From Microvirga terricola (GTDB taxonomy: Bacteria; Pseudomonadota; Alphaproteobacteria; Rhizobiales; Beijerinckiaceae): 64,000 nucleotides of DNA. Below the pieces are notes generated by a model, which did no database searches, had not been told where the DNA came from, and saw only the letters and a list, made by a program, of their open reading frames with translations. Location of the stretch: positions 62,001-126,000 of the forward strand of contig NZ_JAATJS010000003.1 of assembly GCF_011777495.1 (NCBI RefSeq). Direction: 5' to 3'. The translations under genes and the position numbers were made by a program. Every line of letters starts with the position of its first letter. Position 1 is the first letter of the stretch. Of this stretch, positions 8,440 to 16,953 are shown piece by piece.

Positions 8440-9267
8440 CTAGCGTGGCTTTAGGATCTCGTCGAGGCTCACCTCGGTTTCAACGGCCCGCTCGCCGGCG
8501 ACGAGCGTCAGGCGCAATGTCGTCGGGCCGGTGGCGTTTTGCGGCTTTTCCTCGATGGTCACGATGAAGCGGCTGGGGTCGTCGGTCTTCGAGGTCGAAA
8601 AATACCAGTTCTCCGGCCCTTCCGCGAAAAGAACCGGCTGGCTCCCGGCAGGGGCACGGGCCAGTACCGAGAAGGCGGCCTGAGAGCCCGACTTGGGCTC
8701 GATGCTCACGAGGGACACTTCGCCCGGTGCGCCGAGAGGCTGTGAATTCGGCACCTTCGCCAGGGCTTGTTCGATCACCGCCCGCTGCTCGGCACCCGAC
8801 AGGGTTGCGGCCAGCTCCGCACGGGCGGGAATGCAGATGTCCTTGCAGATCCCGTAATCGACCGTCAGGGCGAGCTTGAGGGGCTTGCCCGGCTGCGAGG
8901 CTTTGACGACGACGGGTAGGATGATGTCGTGACTATAGCCGTAGGCAACGCCTCCAGCGTCTTCGAAGAGCGACGGCGCGGGCCAACGGATCTCGACATC
9001 GGCAACGTTCTCCGAACCGGACCAGTCGAAGCGGGGAGGCAGGCCCGATTCCCCGGGAGTGCGCCAGTACGTCTTGAAACCGGGGTCCAGCGCGATCTCG
9101 ATACCGGCGAGGGCCTCGCCGGTATCGTTCACGCCGCCGGAGATGAGGCGGACGCGGGAGTGGAGCCCGACCGCCCATGCGGGCGCGGATTCGGGCTGGG
9201 CAAAAGCCGCGAACGGGAACAGGATCAGAAATGTGATGATCGGAACGACGCGGAGCAAAGTTGCCAT
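8440..9267 (-). CDS. Exported DsbD N-terminal-like domain protein
   Basis: The product has 275 residues with a signal peptide (MATLLRVVPIITFLILFPFAAFAQ). The mature part matches the DsbD alpha-type immunoglobulin-like domain: TYWRTPGESGLPPRFDWSGS, GYSHDIILPVVV and the redox pair DYGICKDICIPARAEL, with two cysteines four residues apart. There is no transmembrane DsbD beta domain or thioredoxin domain, so it is a stand-alone periplasmic module that probably receives electrons from an integral-membrane partner encoded elsewhere. The ATG at 9267 is preceded by GGGAGG; an in-frame upstream ATG would spoil the signal peptide. It is tandem to the peroxiredoxin gene and divergent from yqgE. Confidence 0.85.
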   Translation of the reverse strand: MATLLRVVPIITFLILFPFAAFAQPESAPAWAVGLHSRVRLISGGVNDTGEALAGIEIALDPGFKTYWRTPGESGLPPRFDWSGSENVADVEIRWPAPSLFEDAGGVAYGYSHDIILPVVVKASQPGKPLKLALTVDYGICKDICIPARAELAATLSGAEQRAVIEQALAKVPNSQPLGAPGEVSLVSIEPKSGSQAAFSVLARAPAGSQPVLFAEGPENWYFSTSKTDDPSRFIVTIEEKPQNATGPTTLRLTLVAGERAVETEVSLDEILKPR

Positions 9268-9377
9268 GGAACTGACGCCTCCCTGACGCGCTTCCTTTAT
9301 GCGGTTCTCGTCGGGCTCGCCATCCACAATTCCGTGATAGCTTGTCCGCCGACCCTCTTGATGGTGAGGTACGAGTA

Positions 9378-9980
9378 TTGACGCCGAAACCGGACGACGC
9401 TCCCACCTATCTCGACGGCCAGTTTCTGGTCGCCATGCCGGGAATGACGGATGAGCGCTTTGCCCGCTCCGTCATTTATGTCTGCGCCCATTCCGCCGAA
9501 GGCGCGATGGGGATCGTCCTCAATCGGCCTGCCACCAACCTGAACCTTCCAGATCTCCTGGTTCAGCTCGAAATCATTCCCGAACACGAGCGGATCCAAT
9601 TGCAGCAGCGGGTTGGTCCCGTTCCGGTGTTGATGGGAGGGCCGGTGGAGACGACGCGCGGCTTTGTGCTGCACTCGCCCGATTTTCACATTTCGCAATC
9701 GACCCTGCCCATCGACGATCAGGTGTGTCTGACGGCGACCGTCGACATCCTGCGCGCCATCGCCCGCGGGGAGGGGCCTCAGCGGGCCATTTTGGCCCTC
9801 GGCTATGCGGGATGGGGCGCGGGGCAACTGGAGCATGAAATTCAGGCCAATGGCTGGCTCAACTGCCCTGCGGACGCGGAACTGATCTTCAGCACCTCGG
9901 TCAGTGAGCGCTACGAACTGGCCTTGCGCCTGATCGGTATCGATCCCGGCATGCTCTCCGACCAGGCCGGTCACGCCTGA
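9378..9980 (+). CDS. YqgE/AlgH family protein
   Basis: The product has about 200 residues and matches the UPF0301/YqgE family: [48 protein letters not shown] and [15 protein letters not shown]. These are single-domain cytoplasmic proteins of unclear function. The start is uncertain. A TTG at 9378 has GAGGT 6 bases upstream and gives the usual family length, while an in-frame TTG at 9342 has no good ribosome binding site. No ATG or GTG fits. It ends 8 bases before the convergent GGDEF/EAL gene. Confidence 0.88.
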   Translation: MTPKPDDAPTYLDGQFLVAMPGMTDERFARSVIYVCAHSAEGAMGIVLNRPATNLNLPDLLVQLEIIPEHERIQLQQRVGPVPVLMGGPVETTRGFVLHSPDFHISQSTLPIDDQVCLTATVDILRAIARGEGPQRAILALGYAGWGAGQLEHEIQANGWLNCPADAELIFSTSVSERYELALRLIGIDPGMLSDQAGHA

Positions 9981-9988
9981 AGGGCCAA

Positions 9989-12973
9989 TCAGGCTGCCTC
10001 GGGCGCCGCGCCGACGAGCTGGCGGGCTTGAAGCATCGACATAGGCTCACCGAAAACCGGTCCTTGTGCGTATTCGCAGCCGAGTTGGTAAAGCTCGATC
10101 GCTTCCGACTCCGTCTCCGCGCCTTCAGCGACGATCTCCATGCCAAGTTCGTGCGACATCTTGATAATCGAGCGCAAGATCACCGGCTTGCCCGCCGCCA
10201 TCTGACGCACAAAAGACTCGTCCACCTTGATTGTGTCGAACGGGAACCGCAGCAGATAGGACAGCGCAGAGTACCCGGTTCCGAAATCGTCGAGCGAGAG
10301 GCCTGCTCCGAGGTCGCGCAGGCGAGCGAGCACCTGCGCGGAATATTCCGGATTCTCCATGACCAGGCTCTCAGTCATTTCGATCTTGAGCGAGCCGGGG
10401 AGGACACCTGTGCGCGCAATGACGGCTTTCACATCCTGCAAGAGATCGTGCCGCAGCAGATGGTGGCTCGACATGTTGACGCTGGCGAAGATCGGAGGAT
10501 CGACTTCCAGCGCGCTCTGCCACGCGGCGAGTTCGCGCGCAGTCTGCTCCAGCAGGAAGAAACTCAGATTGACGATGAAGCCTGTCTCTTCGGCCAAGGA
10601 CATGAAGTCGTCGGGACTCATGCGTCCAAGGCGGGGATGATCCCAGCGCAGCATCGACTCGAAGCCGGCGATGGTCCGGTCCTCCAGCCGCACGATGGGC
10701 TTGAACAGAACCTTCATCTCGTTGCGTTCGAGCGAGTGACGAAGATCGGTTTCCATCGTGAAATGATCGCTGCGGTCCGAACGCATGGTAGGCCGGAAAA
10801 CCTCGATCCTATCGCCGCCATGGCGCTTGGCGTGAGCCATCGCAATTTCCGCATTGCGCAGCACTTCTTCGCGTCGCGCGGCGATTTGCGGATCGTGGAG
10901 CGCGAGGCCGATGGAGGGCGTGAGAAAAATCTCGCGCTCCGCATAGGTGATGGGCGTCGTCACGGCGCGGCGGACATGGTCTGCGAAGGCGATGATACGG
11001 TCTGTCTCGCGCTCGGAGAGCAGGATGATGGCGAATTCATCACCCGCAATGCGTGCGAGCGTATCCTGCGGCCGCAGCAGGCGCCCCAAGCGGCGCGACA
11101 GGGTGAGCAGAATGGAGTCGCCCGCAGCATAGCCGACGGAATCGTTCGTGTTCTTGAACTTGTCGATGTCGATGACGAGCACGGTTGGACGCAGGTTGTC
11201 GTCCTGGCTCGCAAAGGTGAGCGCGGCCTCCAGGCGGTCATAGAACAGCTGGCGATTGGGCAGGCTGGTCAGGTTGTCATGCACGGCATCGTGCAGCAGA
11301 CGCTCTTCCGCGGTCTTCGTATCCGTGACGTCCGACAGCGTTCCGATGATGCGGATCACCTCGCCGTCCGAGCCGATGATGGGGCGGGCCTTGAGGCGGA
11401 ACCAGTGATGCGCGCCGGAAAGCGAGCGCAGGCGGAAATCCTGAGATAGTCGGCCCCGGCGTTGTTCGATCACCGCATCGAGGGATGCGCGGTAACGATC
11501 CTTGTCGAAGGGATGGATCAGGTCGAGCCACGCGGAGGCGGGGCCTTCGAGCGTCCCGCGCTTGAGGCCGAGCTGGTGCTCCACTTCGGGGCTGACGAAG
11601 ATCTTGTCGGACACCACGTCCCAATCGAACACGATGTCGCCCGCGCCCGCGAGAGCCAGCGCCCTGCGCTCAGTGTCGTTCACGAACCCTTGCGCGAACG
11701 CGCCCCCCGCAAAGGCGTGCTGCATCACGGTGAAGCCGATGAGCATGACGATGAGGACGAGGCCGCCGACGAGAGCGGGCGGCACGAGTTCGGAGGTCAG
11801 GTGCCCGGTGACGGTAAAGCTTGCGGCCACGACCCATGCGATCAGCAGCAGCCAGGTCGGAACCAGCATGACGGCACGGTCATAGCCGTGGGTCGCCAGA
11901 TGGATCACAAGGACAAAGCCGATGCCGGCGACCGCCGCGATGGAAACGCGGGCCACGCCCGACGCGACCGGCGGGTCGAAGACGGCGAGCGCCACGAGGG
12001 CTCCTAAGAACGACAGCCAGAAGGCCGTCACGTGGCTGTAGCGCACGTGCCAGCGATCGAGGTTCAGATAAGCGAAGAGGAACACCAGCAGGGTTGCCGC
12101 CAGCACCGCCTCCGCGCCTGCGCGATAGATCTGCTCGGCGGTTTCGGTGATCGGGAAGATGCGCTGGAAGAAGCCGAAATCAATGCAGGAATAGGCCAAG
12201 ACCGCCCAGGCCAGCGCCGCCGCCGCTGGGAAGATCAGCGCGCCCTTCACCACGAAGACGATGGTGAGGAAGAGGGCCAAGAGCCCCGCGATGCCGATGA
12301 TGATGCCCTTGTAGAGCGTCAGTCCGTTGACGCGCTCCTTGTAGGCATCCGCATCCCACAGATGAAGCTGGGGCAGGTTGGCGGATTTGAGCTCCGCAAC
12401 GAAGGTCACCGTCGTGCCGGGGTCGAGGGTGATGAGAAACATGTCCGATTCGCGGTTCTCATCGTTTTCAGGGCGGATGCCCTGGCTCGCGGTGATGGCG
12501 GCGATGCGTGACGAGCCGAGATCGGGCCAGAGCACGCCGGAAGAGGTCAGTCGGAAATGCGGCGCGACCAGCAGGCGGTCGATCTGCTCGTCGGAGTCGT
12601 TGGTGAGCGCGAAGACGATCCAATCCGGCCGGGTGCCGGCCTCTCGGGCCTTCACCGCGATGCGGCGGACGATGCCGTCTCGCCCCGGAGCCGTCGAAAT
12701 GCGGATTTCGTCCCCGTCCGAACGGTAGCGCTCGACCATCGGAGTGAGGTCGATTGCCTTCATCTTGGGGTCGACGCGCACGGACTCGACCGCCCAGCCG
12801 CCAGTCGGCCAAGCGAGGCACATGAAGGTCGCCACAAGAGCGGTTATGGCGAAAGAAACGATCCGCAACGCTTCGGTCTTTCGTCCGGCACTAGAACGAG
12901 GGAACCGGATTGGTACCGGTCGGAAAGCTTGAGGGCAAGGCGAACTCGGCCGTCGGGCTCGACTTGTCCGCAA
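9989..12973 (-). CDS. Membrane-bound PAS-GGDEF-EAL cyclic-di-GMP protein
   Basis: The product has 994 residues. It has an N-terminal hydrophobic segment (about 38-55), an extracytoplasmic domain (about 60-215), and roughly seven membrane helices (about 220-420). A PAS domain follows (about 435-555), then GGDEF (about 565-725) and EAL (about 735-985). The cyclase signature is AGDEF, a variant often still active. The EAL signature reads ESM, but the other phosphodiesterase residues are present: N in NMSSHH, E in EMTES, DDFGTGYS, K in IKVDESFV and E in VAEGAET. The layout resembles 7TM-DISM receptors. The net activity cannot be decided by eye. The long N-terminus before the first helix makes the start uncertain. 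Confidence 0.92.
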   Translation of the reverse strand: MRTSRARRPSSPCPQAFRPVPIRFPRSSAGRKTEALRIVSFAITALVATFMCLAWPTGGWAVESVRVDPKMKAIDLTPMVERYRSDGDEIRISTAPGRDGIVRRIAVKAREAGTRPDWIVFALTNDSDEQIDRLLVAPHFRLTSSGVLWPDLGSSRIAAITASQGIRPENDENRESDMFLITLDPGTTVTFVAELKSANLPQLHLWDADAYKERVNGLTLYKGIIIGIAGLLALFLTIVFVVKGALIFPAAAALAWAVLAYSCIDFGFFQRIFPITETAEQIYRAGAEAVLAATLLVFLFAYLNLDRWHVRYSHVTAFWLSFLGALVALAVFDPPVASGVARVSIAAVAGIGFVLVIHLATHGYDRAVMLVPTWLLLIAWVVAASFTVTGHLTSELVPPALVGGLVLIVMLIGFTVMQHAFAGGAFAQGFVNDTERRALALAGAGDIVFDWDVVSDKIFVSPEVEHQLGLKRGTLEGPASAWLDLIHPFDKDRYRASLDAVIEQRRGRLSQDFRLRSLSGAHHWFRLKARPIIGSDGEVIRIIGTLSDVTDTKTAEERLLHDAVHDNLTSLPNRQLFYDRLEAALTFASQDDNLRPTVLVIDIDKFKNTNDSVGYAAGDSILLTLSRRLGRLLRPQDTLARIAGDEFAIILLSERETDRIIAFADHVRRAVTTPITYAEREIFLTPSIGLALHDPQIAARREEVLRNAEIAMAHAKRHGGDRIEVFRPTMRSDRSDHFTMETDLRHSLERNEMKVLFKPIVRLEDRTIAGFESMLRWDHPRLGRMSPDDFMSLAEETGFIVNLSFFLLEQTARELAAWQSALEVDPPIFASVNMSSHHLLRHDLLQDVKAVIARTGVLPGSLKIEMTESLVMENPEYSAQVLARLRDLGAGLSLDDFGTGYSALSYLLRFPFDTIKVDESFVRQMAAGKPVILRSIIKMSHELGMEIVAEGAETESEAIELYQLGCEYAQGPVFGEPMSMLQARQLVGAAPEAA

Positions 12974-13063
12974 GACTCAACGGTTGAGCTTACGTAAGCG
13001 GCCATGAGGCCACTTTGCGGCGGGATTGAGGAGACCGGGCTCATGACCTTGCGGCAGAGGTCG

Positions 13064-14347
13064 TCAGCGGCGCAGGGCGGAGGCAATGGAATCCAGGGCG
13101 GGTAGGCCTTTGAGGGGGCCAATCGCCGCCAAGGTCGGCGCCCCCTGCAAAAGACGATGCCCGGCCTCGCGCACCTGATCTGCCGTAACCGCATCGACCT
13201 TGCGCACGATTTCGTCGCTCGGGACGATCCGGCCCCAGGAGAGCAACTGGCGGGCGATGCGCTCGATGCGCCCGCCGGGCGTCTCGAGCGCGGTCAGCAG
13301 CGCGACCTTCATCTGAGCCTTGGCGCGGACCATTTCGATCTCGCTGATGTCCAGCGTGGCTTGCCGCGTGCAAGCAAGCGTCACGTCCATCAATTCGGCC
13401 ACGTCGGAGCCGGCCGTTCCAGCGCCGATGCCGAACAGGCCGCAATCGGAGAAGGGCCAGTGGAACGCATCGATGGAATAGGCGAGCCCCCGCTTCTCGC
13501 GCACTTCGTGCCAGAGTCGGGAGGTGAGGCCGCCGCCCAGAATATGGGCGAAGAGGTGGGCCGCGTAATAACCGGAATCCTTGAAGGACAGCCCCGGCAG
13601 GCCGAGGACGATATTCGCCTGTTCCAGCTTGCGGGACAGGCGCTTCTCGCCGCCGAGATAGAGACCGGGCTCCGGCTCGCGGATGTCCGCTGTGGGCATC
13701 GCGCCGAAGAGCCGCTCGGCGGCTTTGACGATCTGGGCATGGTCCACGTCGCCTGCGGCAGCCAGAACCATTTTGCCGGGCACATATTCCCGCGCGAGAA
13801 AGGCGCGGATCGTCGCCTCGTCGAAATTCTTGATCGTCTCGGGCGTGCCGAGGATCGGGCGGCCGATGGGCTGGCCGGGATAGGCCATTTCCATAAAGGC
13901 GTCGTAGATGAGATCGTCCGGCGTATCCTCGACCGCCGCATGTTCCTGAAGGATCACGCCCTTTTCGCGCGCGAGTTCCGCTGCCTCGAAGGCGGAATGA
14001 ATCAGGATGTCGCCGAGAACGTCGAGGGCGACATCGATGTTCTCGCCCAGCACGCGGGCGGTGTAGCTCGTGTATTCGACGCTCGTTGCGGCATTGATGT
14101 CGCCGCCGACATTCTCGATGTCTTCCGCGATCTGGCGCGCGGAGCGGCGCGCCGTGCCTTTGAAGGCCATGTGCTCGATGAGGTGGGATAGGCCGTGCTC
14201 ATGAACCATTTCATGGCGCGAGCCCGTGCCGACCCAGACGCCGAGGGTCGCGGTTGCGATTTCCGGCATCCGCTCGGTCGCAACGGTCAGCCCGTTGCCG
14301 AGACGCGTGATGTCGATGCGTTTCTCGCGAACGAAATGCTCGTTCAT
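13064..14347 (-). CDS. M16-family zinc metallopeptidase (mitochondrial processing peptidase-like)
   Basis: The product has 427 residues. The inverted zinc site HxxEH is His55-Leu-Ile-Glu-His59, with the distal glutamate in the EAAELAREKGVILQE region about 75 residues later. The glycine-rich substrate loop GGGLTSRLWHEVREKRGLAYS is typical of the C-terminal half. The size matches the single-subunit alphaproteobacterial relatives of mitochondrial processing peptidase. There is no signal peptide, so it is likely cytoplasmic. Its ATG overlaps the thrC stop by 4 bases, so it is translated from the same mRNA as thrC, an arrangement common in Hyphomicrobiales. Confidence 0.93.
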   Translation of the reverse strand: MNEHFVREKRIDITRLGNGLTVATERMPEIATATLGVWVGTGSRHEMVHEHGLSHLIEHMAFKGTARRSARQIAEDIENVGGDINAATSVEYTSYTARVLGENIDVALDVLGDILIHSAFEAAELAREKGVILQEHAAVEDTPDDLIYDAFMEMAYPGQPIGRPILGTPETIKNFDEATIRAFLAREYVPGKMVLAAAGDVDHAQIVKAAERLFGAMPTADIREPEPGLYLGGEKRLSRKLEQANIVLGLPGLSFKDSGYYAAHLFAHILGGGLTSRLWHEVREKRGLAYSIDAFHWPFSDCGLFGIGAGTAGSDVAELMDVTLACTRQATLDISEIEMVRAKAQMKVALLTALETPGGRIERIARQLLSWGRIVPSDEIVRKVDAVTADQVREAGHRLLQGAPTLAAIGPLKGLPALDSIASALRR

Positions 14348-15759
14348 GCAGCCACGCCTTTGACCGCGCGGGCGCGGTCGCGGATGAAGCGCTCGACGGC
14401 CGCCTGGTCATTAGGCAGCACGGAGAAGCTTTCCTTGCGCTCCATCAGGTCGGCCATGTGCGCGGGAAGCGCGGGGCGCACGCCCGTGGCCCGTTGAACC
14501 GCATCGGGGAATTTGGCCGGATGCGCGGTCGAGAGCGCAATCACCGGGATTTCCGGGCGCTTCTTCAGAAGCGTCCGGCCTGCGCGGGTGCCGACCGCGC
14601 TGTGCGGGTCGAGCACATAGCCTGTTGCCTTGTAGGTCTTCGCCATCTCGTCTGCGACATTCGTCTCGTCTATTGCGAGGGCAGAGAACTCGTTGCGAAT
14701 GCGCGCCAGCGGGCCGGGGTCGATGGTGAAGGATTGCGATTGCGCGAGATTGCCCATCAGGCGGCGGATCGCGGCGCCGTCCCGTCCGTAGGCCTCGAAC
14801 AACAGCCGCTCGAAATTCGACGAGATCTGAATGTCCATCGAGGGCGACGTCGTGGGCTCGACGCCTTTGATGTCGTAAGCTCCCGTCGCCAGCGTGCGCG
14901 CCAGGATGTCGTTGGCATTGGTGCCGATCATCAGGCGCTCGATGGGGAGGCCCATCTGCTTGGCGACCCAGCCCGCGAGAATATCGCCGAAGTTGCCCGT
15001 GGGCACGGAGAACGAGACTGGCCGGGAAGGCGAGCCCAGAACGGCGGCGGCGGTGAAGTAATAGACCGCCTGCGCCGCGACGCGGGCCCAGTTGATGGAG
15101 TTGACGCCGGAGAGCTGCAACTCGTCGCGGAACCGGGCATGGTTGAACATGCCCTTCACCATGGTCTGGCAATCGTCGAACGTGCCCTCGACCGCCAGCG
15201 CATGAACGTTCGGCGAGTCCACCGTCGTCATTTGACGCCGCTGTACGTCGGAGACGCGGCCGTGGGGGTAGAGAATAAAGATGTCGACCTGATCGAGGCC
15301 TTTGAAAGCCTCGACCGCCGCGCTGCCGGTATCGCCCGAGGTCGCGCCGACGATGGTCGCCCGCGCCCCGCGTGCCTTCAGGACGTGATCCATCAGACGG
15401 CCCAGAAGCTGCATCGCCACGTCCTTGAACGCCAGCGTCGGGCCGTGGAAAAGCTCCAGCACGAAGAGGTTATCGTCGAGCTGGGTCAGGGGACAGACGG
15501 CCGAATGCCGGAACGAGGCATAGGCTTCATCAATCATGCGACTGAGATCGGCCTGCGGGATATCGCCATCGACCAGCGGCCCCAGCACGGCTTTGGCCAC
15601 CTCCGCATAGGGCAACCCGGCGAAGCCCTTGATCGTCTCATGCGGCAGGAACGGCCAGGTTTGCGGCAGATAGAGGCCACCATCCCTGGCGAGGCCGGTC
15701 AAAAGGGCATCGGCGAAGCCGAGCGCGGGGGCTTCTCCCCGGGTCGAAACATGCAGCAC
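14344..15759 (-). CDS. thrC: Threonine synthase
   Basis: The product has 471 residues. It converts O-phosphohomoserine to threonine with PLP. The PLP lysine is in GPTLAFKDVAMQLLG, and the phosphate loop (ATSGDTGSAAVEAFKG) and SVPTGNFGDILAG are clear. I chose the GTG at 15759, 7 bases after an AGGAG site, which gives the family N-terminus VLHVSTRGEAPALGF; an ATG 69 bases upstream would add an unrelated extension. It is preceded by a GNAT gene 74 bases upstream and followed by an M16 peptidase gene overlapping 4 bases. A candidate leader-peptide region precedes the GNAT gene and may control the whole operon. Confidence 0.95.
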   Translation of the reverse strand: MLHVSTRGEAPALGFADALLTGLARDGGLYLPQTWPFLPHETIKGFAGLPYAEVAKAVLGPLVDGDIPQADLSRMIDEAYASFRHSAVCPLTQLDDNLFVLELFHGPTLAFKDVAMQLLGRLMDHVLKARGARATIVGATSGDTGSAAVEAFKGLDQVDIFILYPHGRVSDVQRRQMTTVDSPNVHALAVEGTFDDCQTMVKGMFNHARFRDELQLSGVNSINWARVAAQAVYYFTAAAVLGSPSRPVSFSVPTGNFGDILAGWVAKQMGLPIERLMIGTNANDILARTLATGAYDIKGVEPTTSPSMDIQISSNFERLLFEAYGRDGAAIRRLMGNLAQSQSFTIDPGPLARIRNEFSALAIDETNVADEMAKTYKATGYVLDPHSAVGTRAGRTLLKKRPEIPVIALSTAHPAKFPDAVQRATGVRPALPAHMADLMERKESFSVLPNDQAAVERFIRDRARAVKGVAA

Positions 15760-15833
15760 GTTCGATCTCCTGAAATTCGGGCGGACATTAGGAGCCATGA
15801 CCGGCCGCGGCAAGTCGCAACCGGTCAAGAGTC

Positions 15834-16364
15834 TTAGGGTTTCAGGCGCGCCATCGCATAGGCGTCCACGAATGCGCCTTCGCGATAGGCGAAAGCCTTG
15901 TGCGTTCCTTCGATCACGAAGCCGTTGCGCTCATAGAGCGCGATGGCAGGCGCGTTGTCGGTGTAGACCGTCAGTTCGACCCGCTTCAGGTCGTGCCAGT
16001 CATCGGCGAGGACCAAAATTTCGCGCAGCAGGTGCGAGCCGACACCACGGCCACGATAGTCGTCATGGATCCCCATGCCGAGCATGGCGGCGTGGGCGCG
16101 CCGGCCTTGATATCGGCCGAAGCCACCATTCCCGACGATCTTGCCGTCATAAACCACGACGAGGCTCGCATCGGCGACTGATGTTTTACTCTCAATCCAC
16201 TTTCGCGTTTCCTCGGGTGAGGGGTAGGGCAGGCGGAGCGTCCCCCAGCGATAGCCGGGCAAACTCGCGAGCGCTGCGATTTCCTCGAAGTCTGCCGGCC
16301 GAACGGATCGGATTGTCAGATCGCGGGCGTCGATTTTTGAGTTTTGTGTCGGTGGCGTGTCCAT
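15834..16364 (-). CDS. GNAT-family N-acetyltransferase
   Basis: The product has 176 residues with the GNAT fold. It begins with LTIRSVRPADFEEIAALA, the acetyl-CoA pyrophosphate loop is MGIHDDYRGRGVGSHLLREI (about 95-115), and the C-terminal motif is TDNAPAIALYERNGFVIEG. It resembles the YhhY/RimI-like amino-acid or peptide acetyltransferases; the substrate is unknown. AAGGAG lies 7 bases before the ATG. The gene precedes thrC and follows an 85-base untranslated stretch and a candidate leaderless leader peptide with its own strong promoter. Confidence 0.88.
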   Translation of the reverse strand: MDTPPTQNSKIDARDLTIRSVRPADFEEIAALASLPGYRWGTLRLPYPSPEETRKWIESKTSVADASLVVVYDGKIVGNGGFGRYQGRRAHAAMLGMGIHDDYRGRGVGSHLLREILVLADDWHDLKRVELTVYTDNAPAIALYERNGFVIEGTHKAFAYREGAFVDAYAMARLKP

Positions 16365-16407
16365 GTCGCTCTCCTTGAAGTTATCGGAGGCGAACGGACC
16401 TTTGATG

Positions 16408-16433
16408 AAGCCCTGCTCGTCTCCGCAGGGCTT
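16408..16433 (-). other. Stable hairpin in the GNAT-thrC leader
   Basis: AAGCCCTGC and GCAGGGCTT form a 9-bp stem around an 8-base loop, between the candidate leader peptide and the GNAT gene. No U-run follows, so it is not a standard intrinsic terminator. Its placement is where an attenuator hairpin would be. Confidence 0.45.
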
Positions 16434-16450
16434 GGGAAATGCTTACGCTC

Positions 16451-16531
16451 TTATGCGCGCGCAGCCGCTCCCCCGCACCCTGCAAGGTGCGTGGTGACGT
16501 GCATGACGACCATGGTGAGGCGCGTAAGCAT
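16451..16531 (-). CDS. Candidate leaderless leader peptide (26 aa) of the GNAT-thrC operon
   Basis: This short frame begins MLTRLTMVVMHVTTH and ends in Gly/Ala-rich residues before TAA. A strong promoter (TTGCCA, 16 bases, TATCAT) predicts the transcript start at the A of its ATG, so it would be translated leaderless, as is known for the trp leader peptide of Sinorhizobium. Four of the first 14 residues are Thr. The first 10 bases (ATGCTTACGC) are complementary to 16439-16448 just after its stop codon, and an internal GCACC hairpin is at 16475-16490. This architecture suggests ribosome-dependent attenuation. Being a real translated peptide is inference. Confidence 0.5.
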   Translation of the reverse strand: MLTRLTMVVMHVTTHLAGCGGAAARA

Positions 16532-16538
16532 GTGTGAC

Positions 16539-16566
16539 ATGATACACTCGATGCGCCGAATGGCAA
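16539..16566 (-). promoter_or_regulatory. Promoter for the leader peptide/GNAT/thrC transcript
   Basis: Read on the minus strand, TTGCCA is followed after 16 bases by TATCAT, then 7 bases to the ATG at 16531. Both hexamers are close to the sigma-70 consensus. It overlaps the region upstream of the divergent membrane-protein gene at 16597. Confidence 0.6.
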
Positions 16567-16596
16567 CGCTTGCCTCACTTTCGGAGGGCCTGCCCG

Positions 16597-16953
16597 ATGA
16601 AGATGACGCGGATCGATTGGATGCTGCTGCCGATCCTTGTCGGCGTACTGGCCCTCGTGGTCTATGGCGCTTTTCTGCTCGGAGGCTTTTTCGGATTGGG
16701 GCTTCTGGGCCTGATCATCGGCGTCATCGTCCAGCGGATCGAGCTGGAGAAGGATGGCGCGGTCAGCAATTTCATGACCACGTCGCTTTATGCCGAGCAG
16801 ATCAAGGCGCAGGAAAGGATGACCCGGGCCGAGAAGGCGGAACTGCGTGCCGAGCAGCAGGCGACGGAGAGGTATCGCTTTGTCGCCAAGGTGGTGAGCG
16901 CCGGCCTTGTCATCCTCGGCTTCGGCTTCTTCGCGTTATTTCAGCTCCCCTGA
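16597..16953 (+). CDS. Small membrane protein of unknown function
   Basis: The product has 118 residues. A long hydrophobic stretch (about 8-45, Gly/Leu rich, enough for one or two helices) is followed by a charged, probably helical region (about 55-92, KAQERMTRAEKAELRAEQQA) and a final helix (about 95-115). I do not recognise a family. GGAGG lies about 10 bases before the chosen ATG; an in-frame upstream start at 16570 is less likely. It is divergent from the GNAT-thrC leader, and its last 18 bases overlap the convergent surf1 gene. It may be an accessory factor of the oxidase cluster, but nothing in the sequence shows that. Confidence 0.65.
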   Translation: MKMTRIDWMLLPILVGVLALVVYGAFLLGGFFGLGLLGLIIGVIVQRIELEKDGAVSNFMTTSLYAEQIKAQERMTRAEKAELRAEQQATERYRFVAKVVSAGLVILGFGFFALFQLP

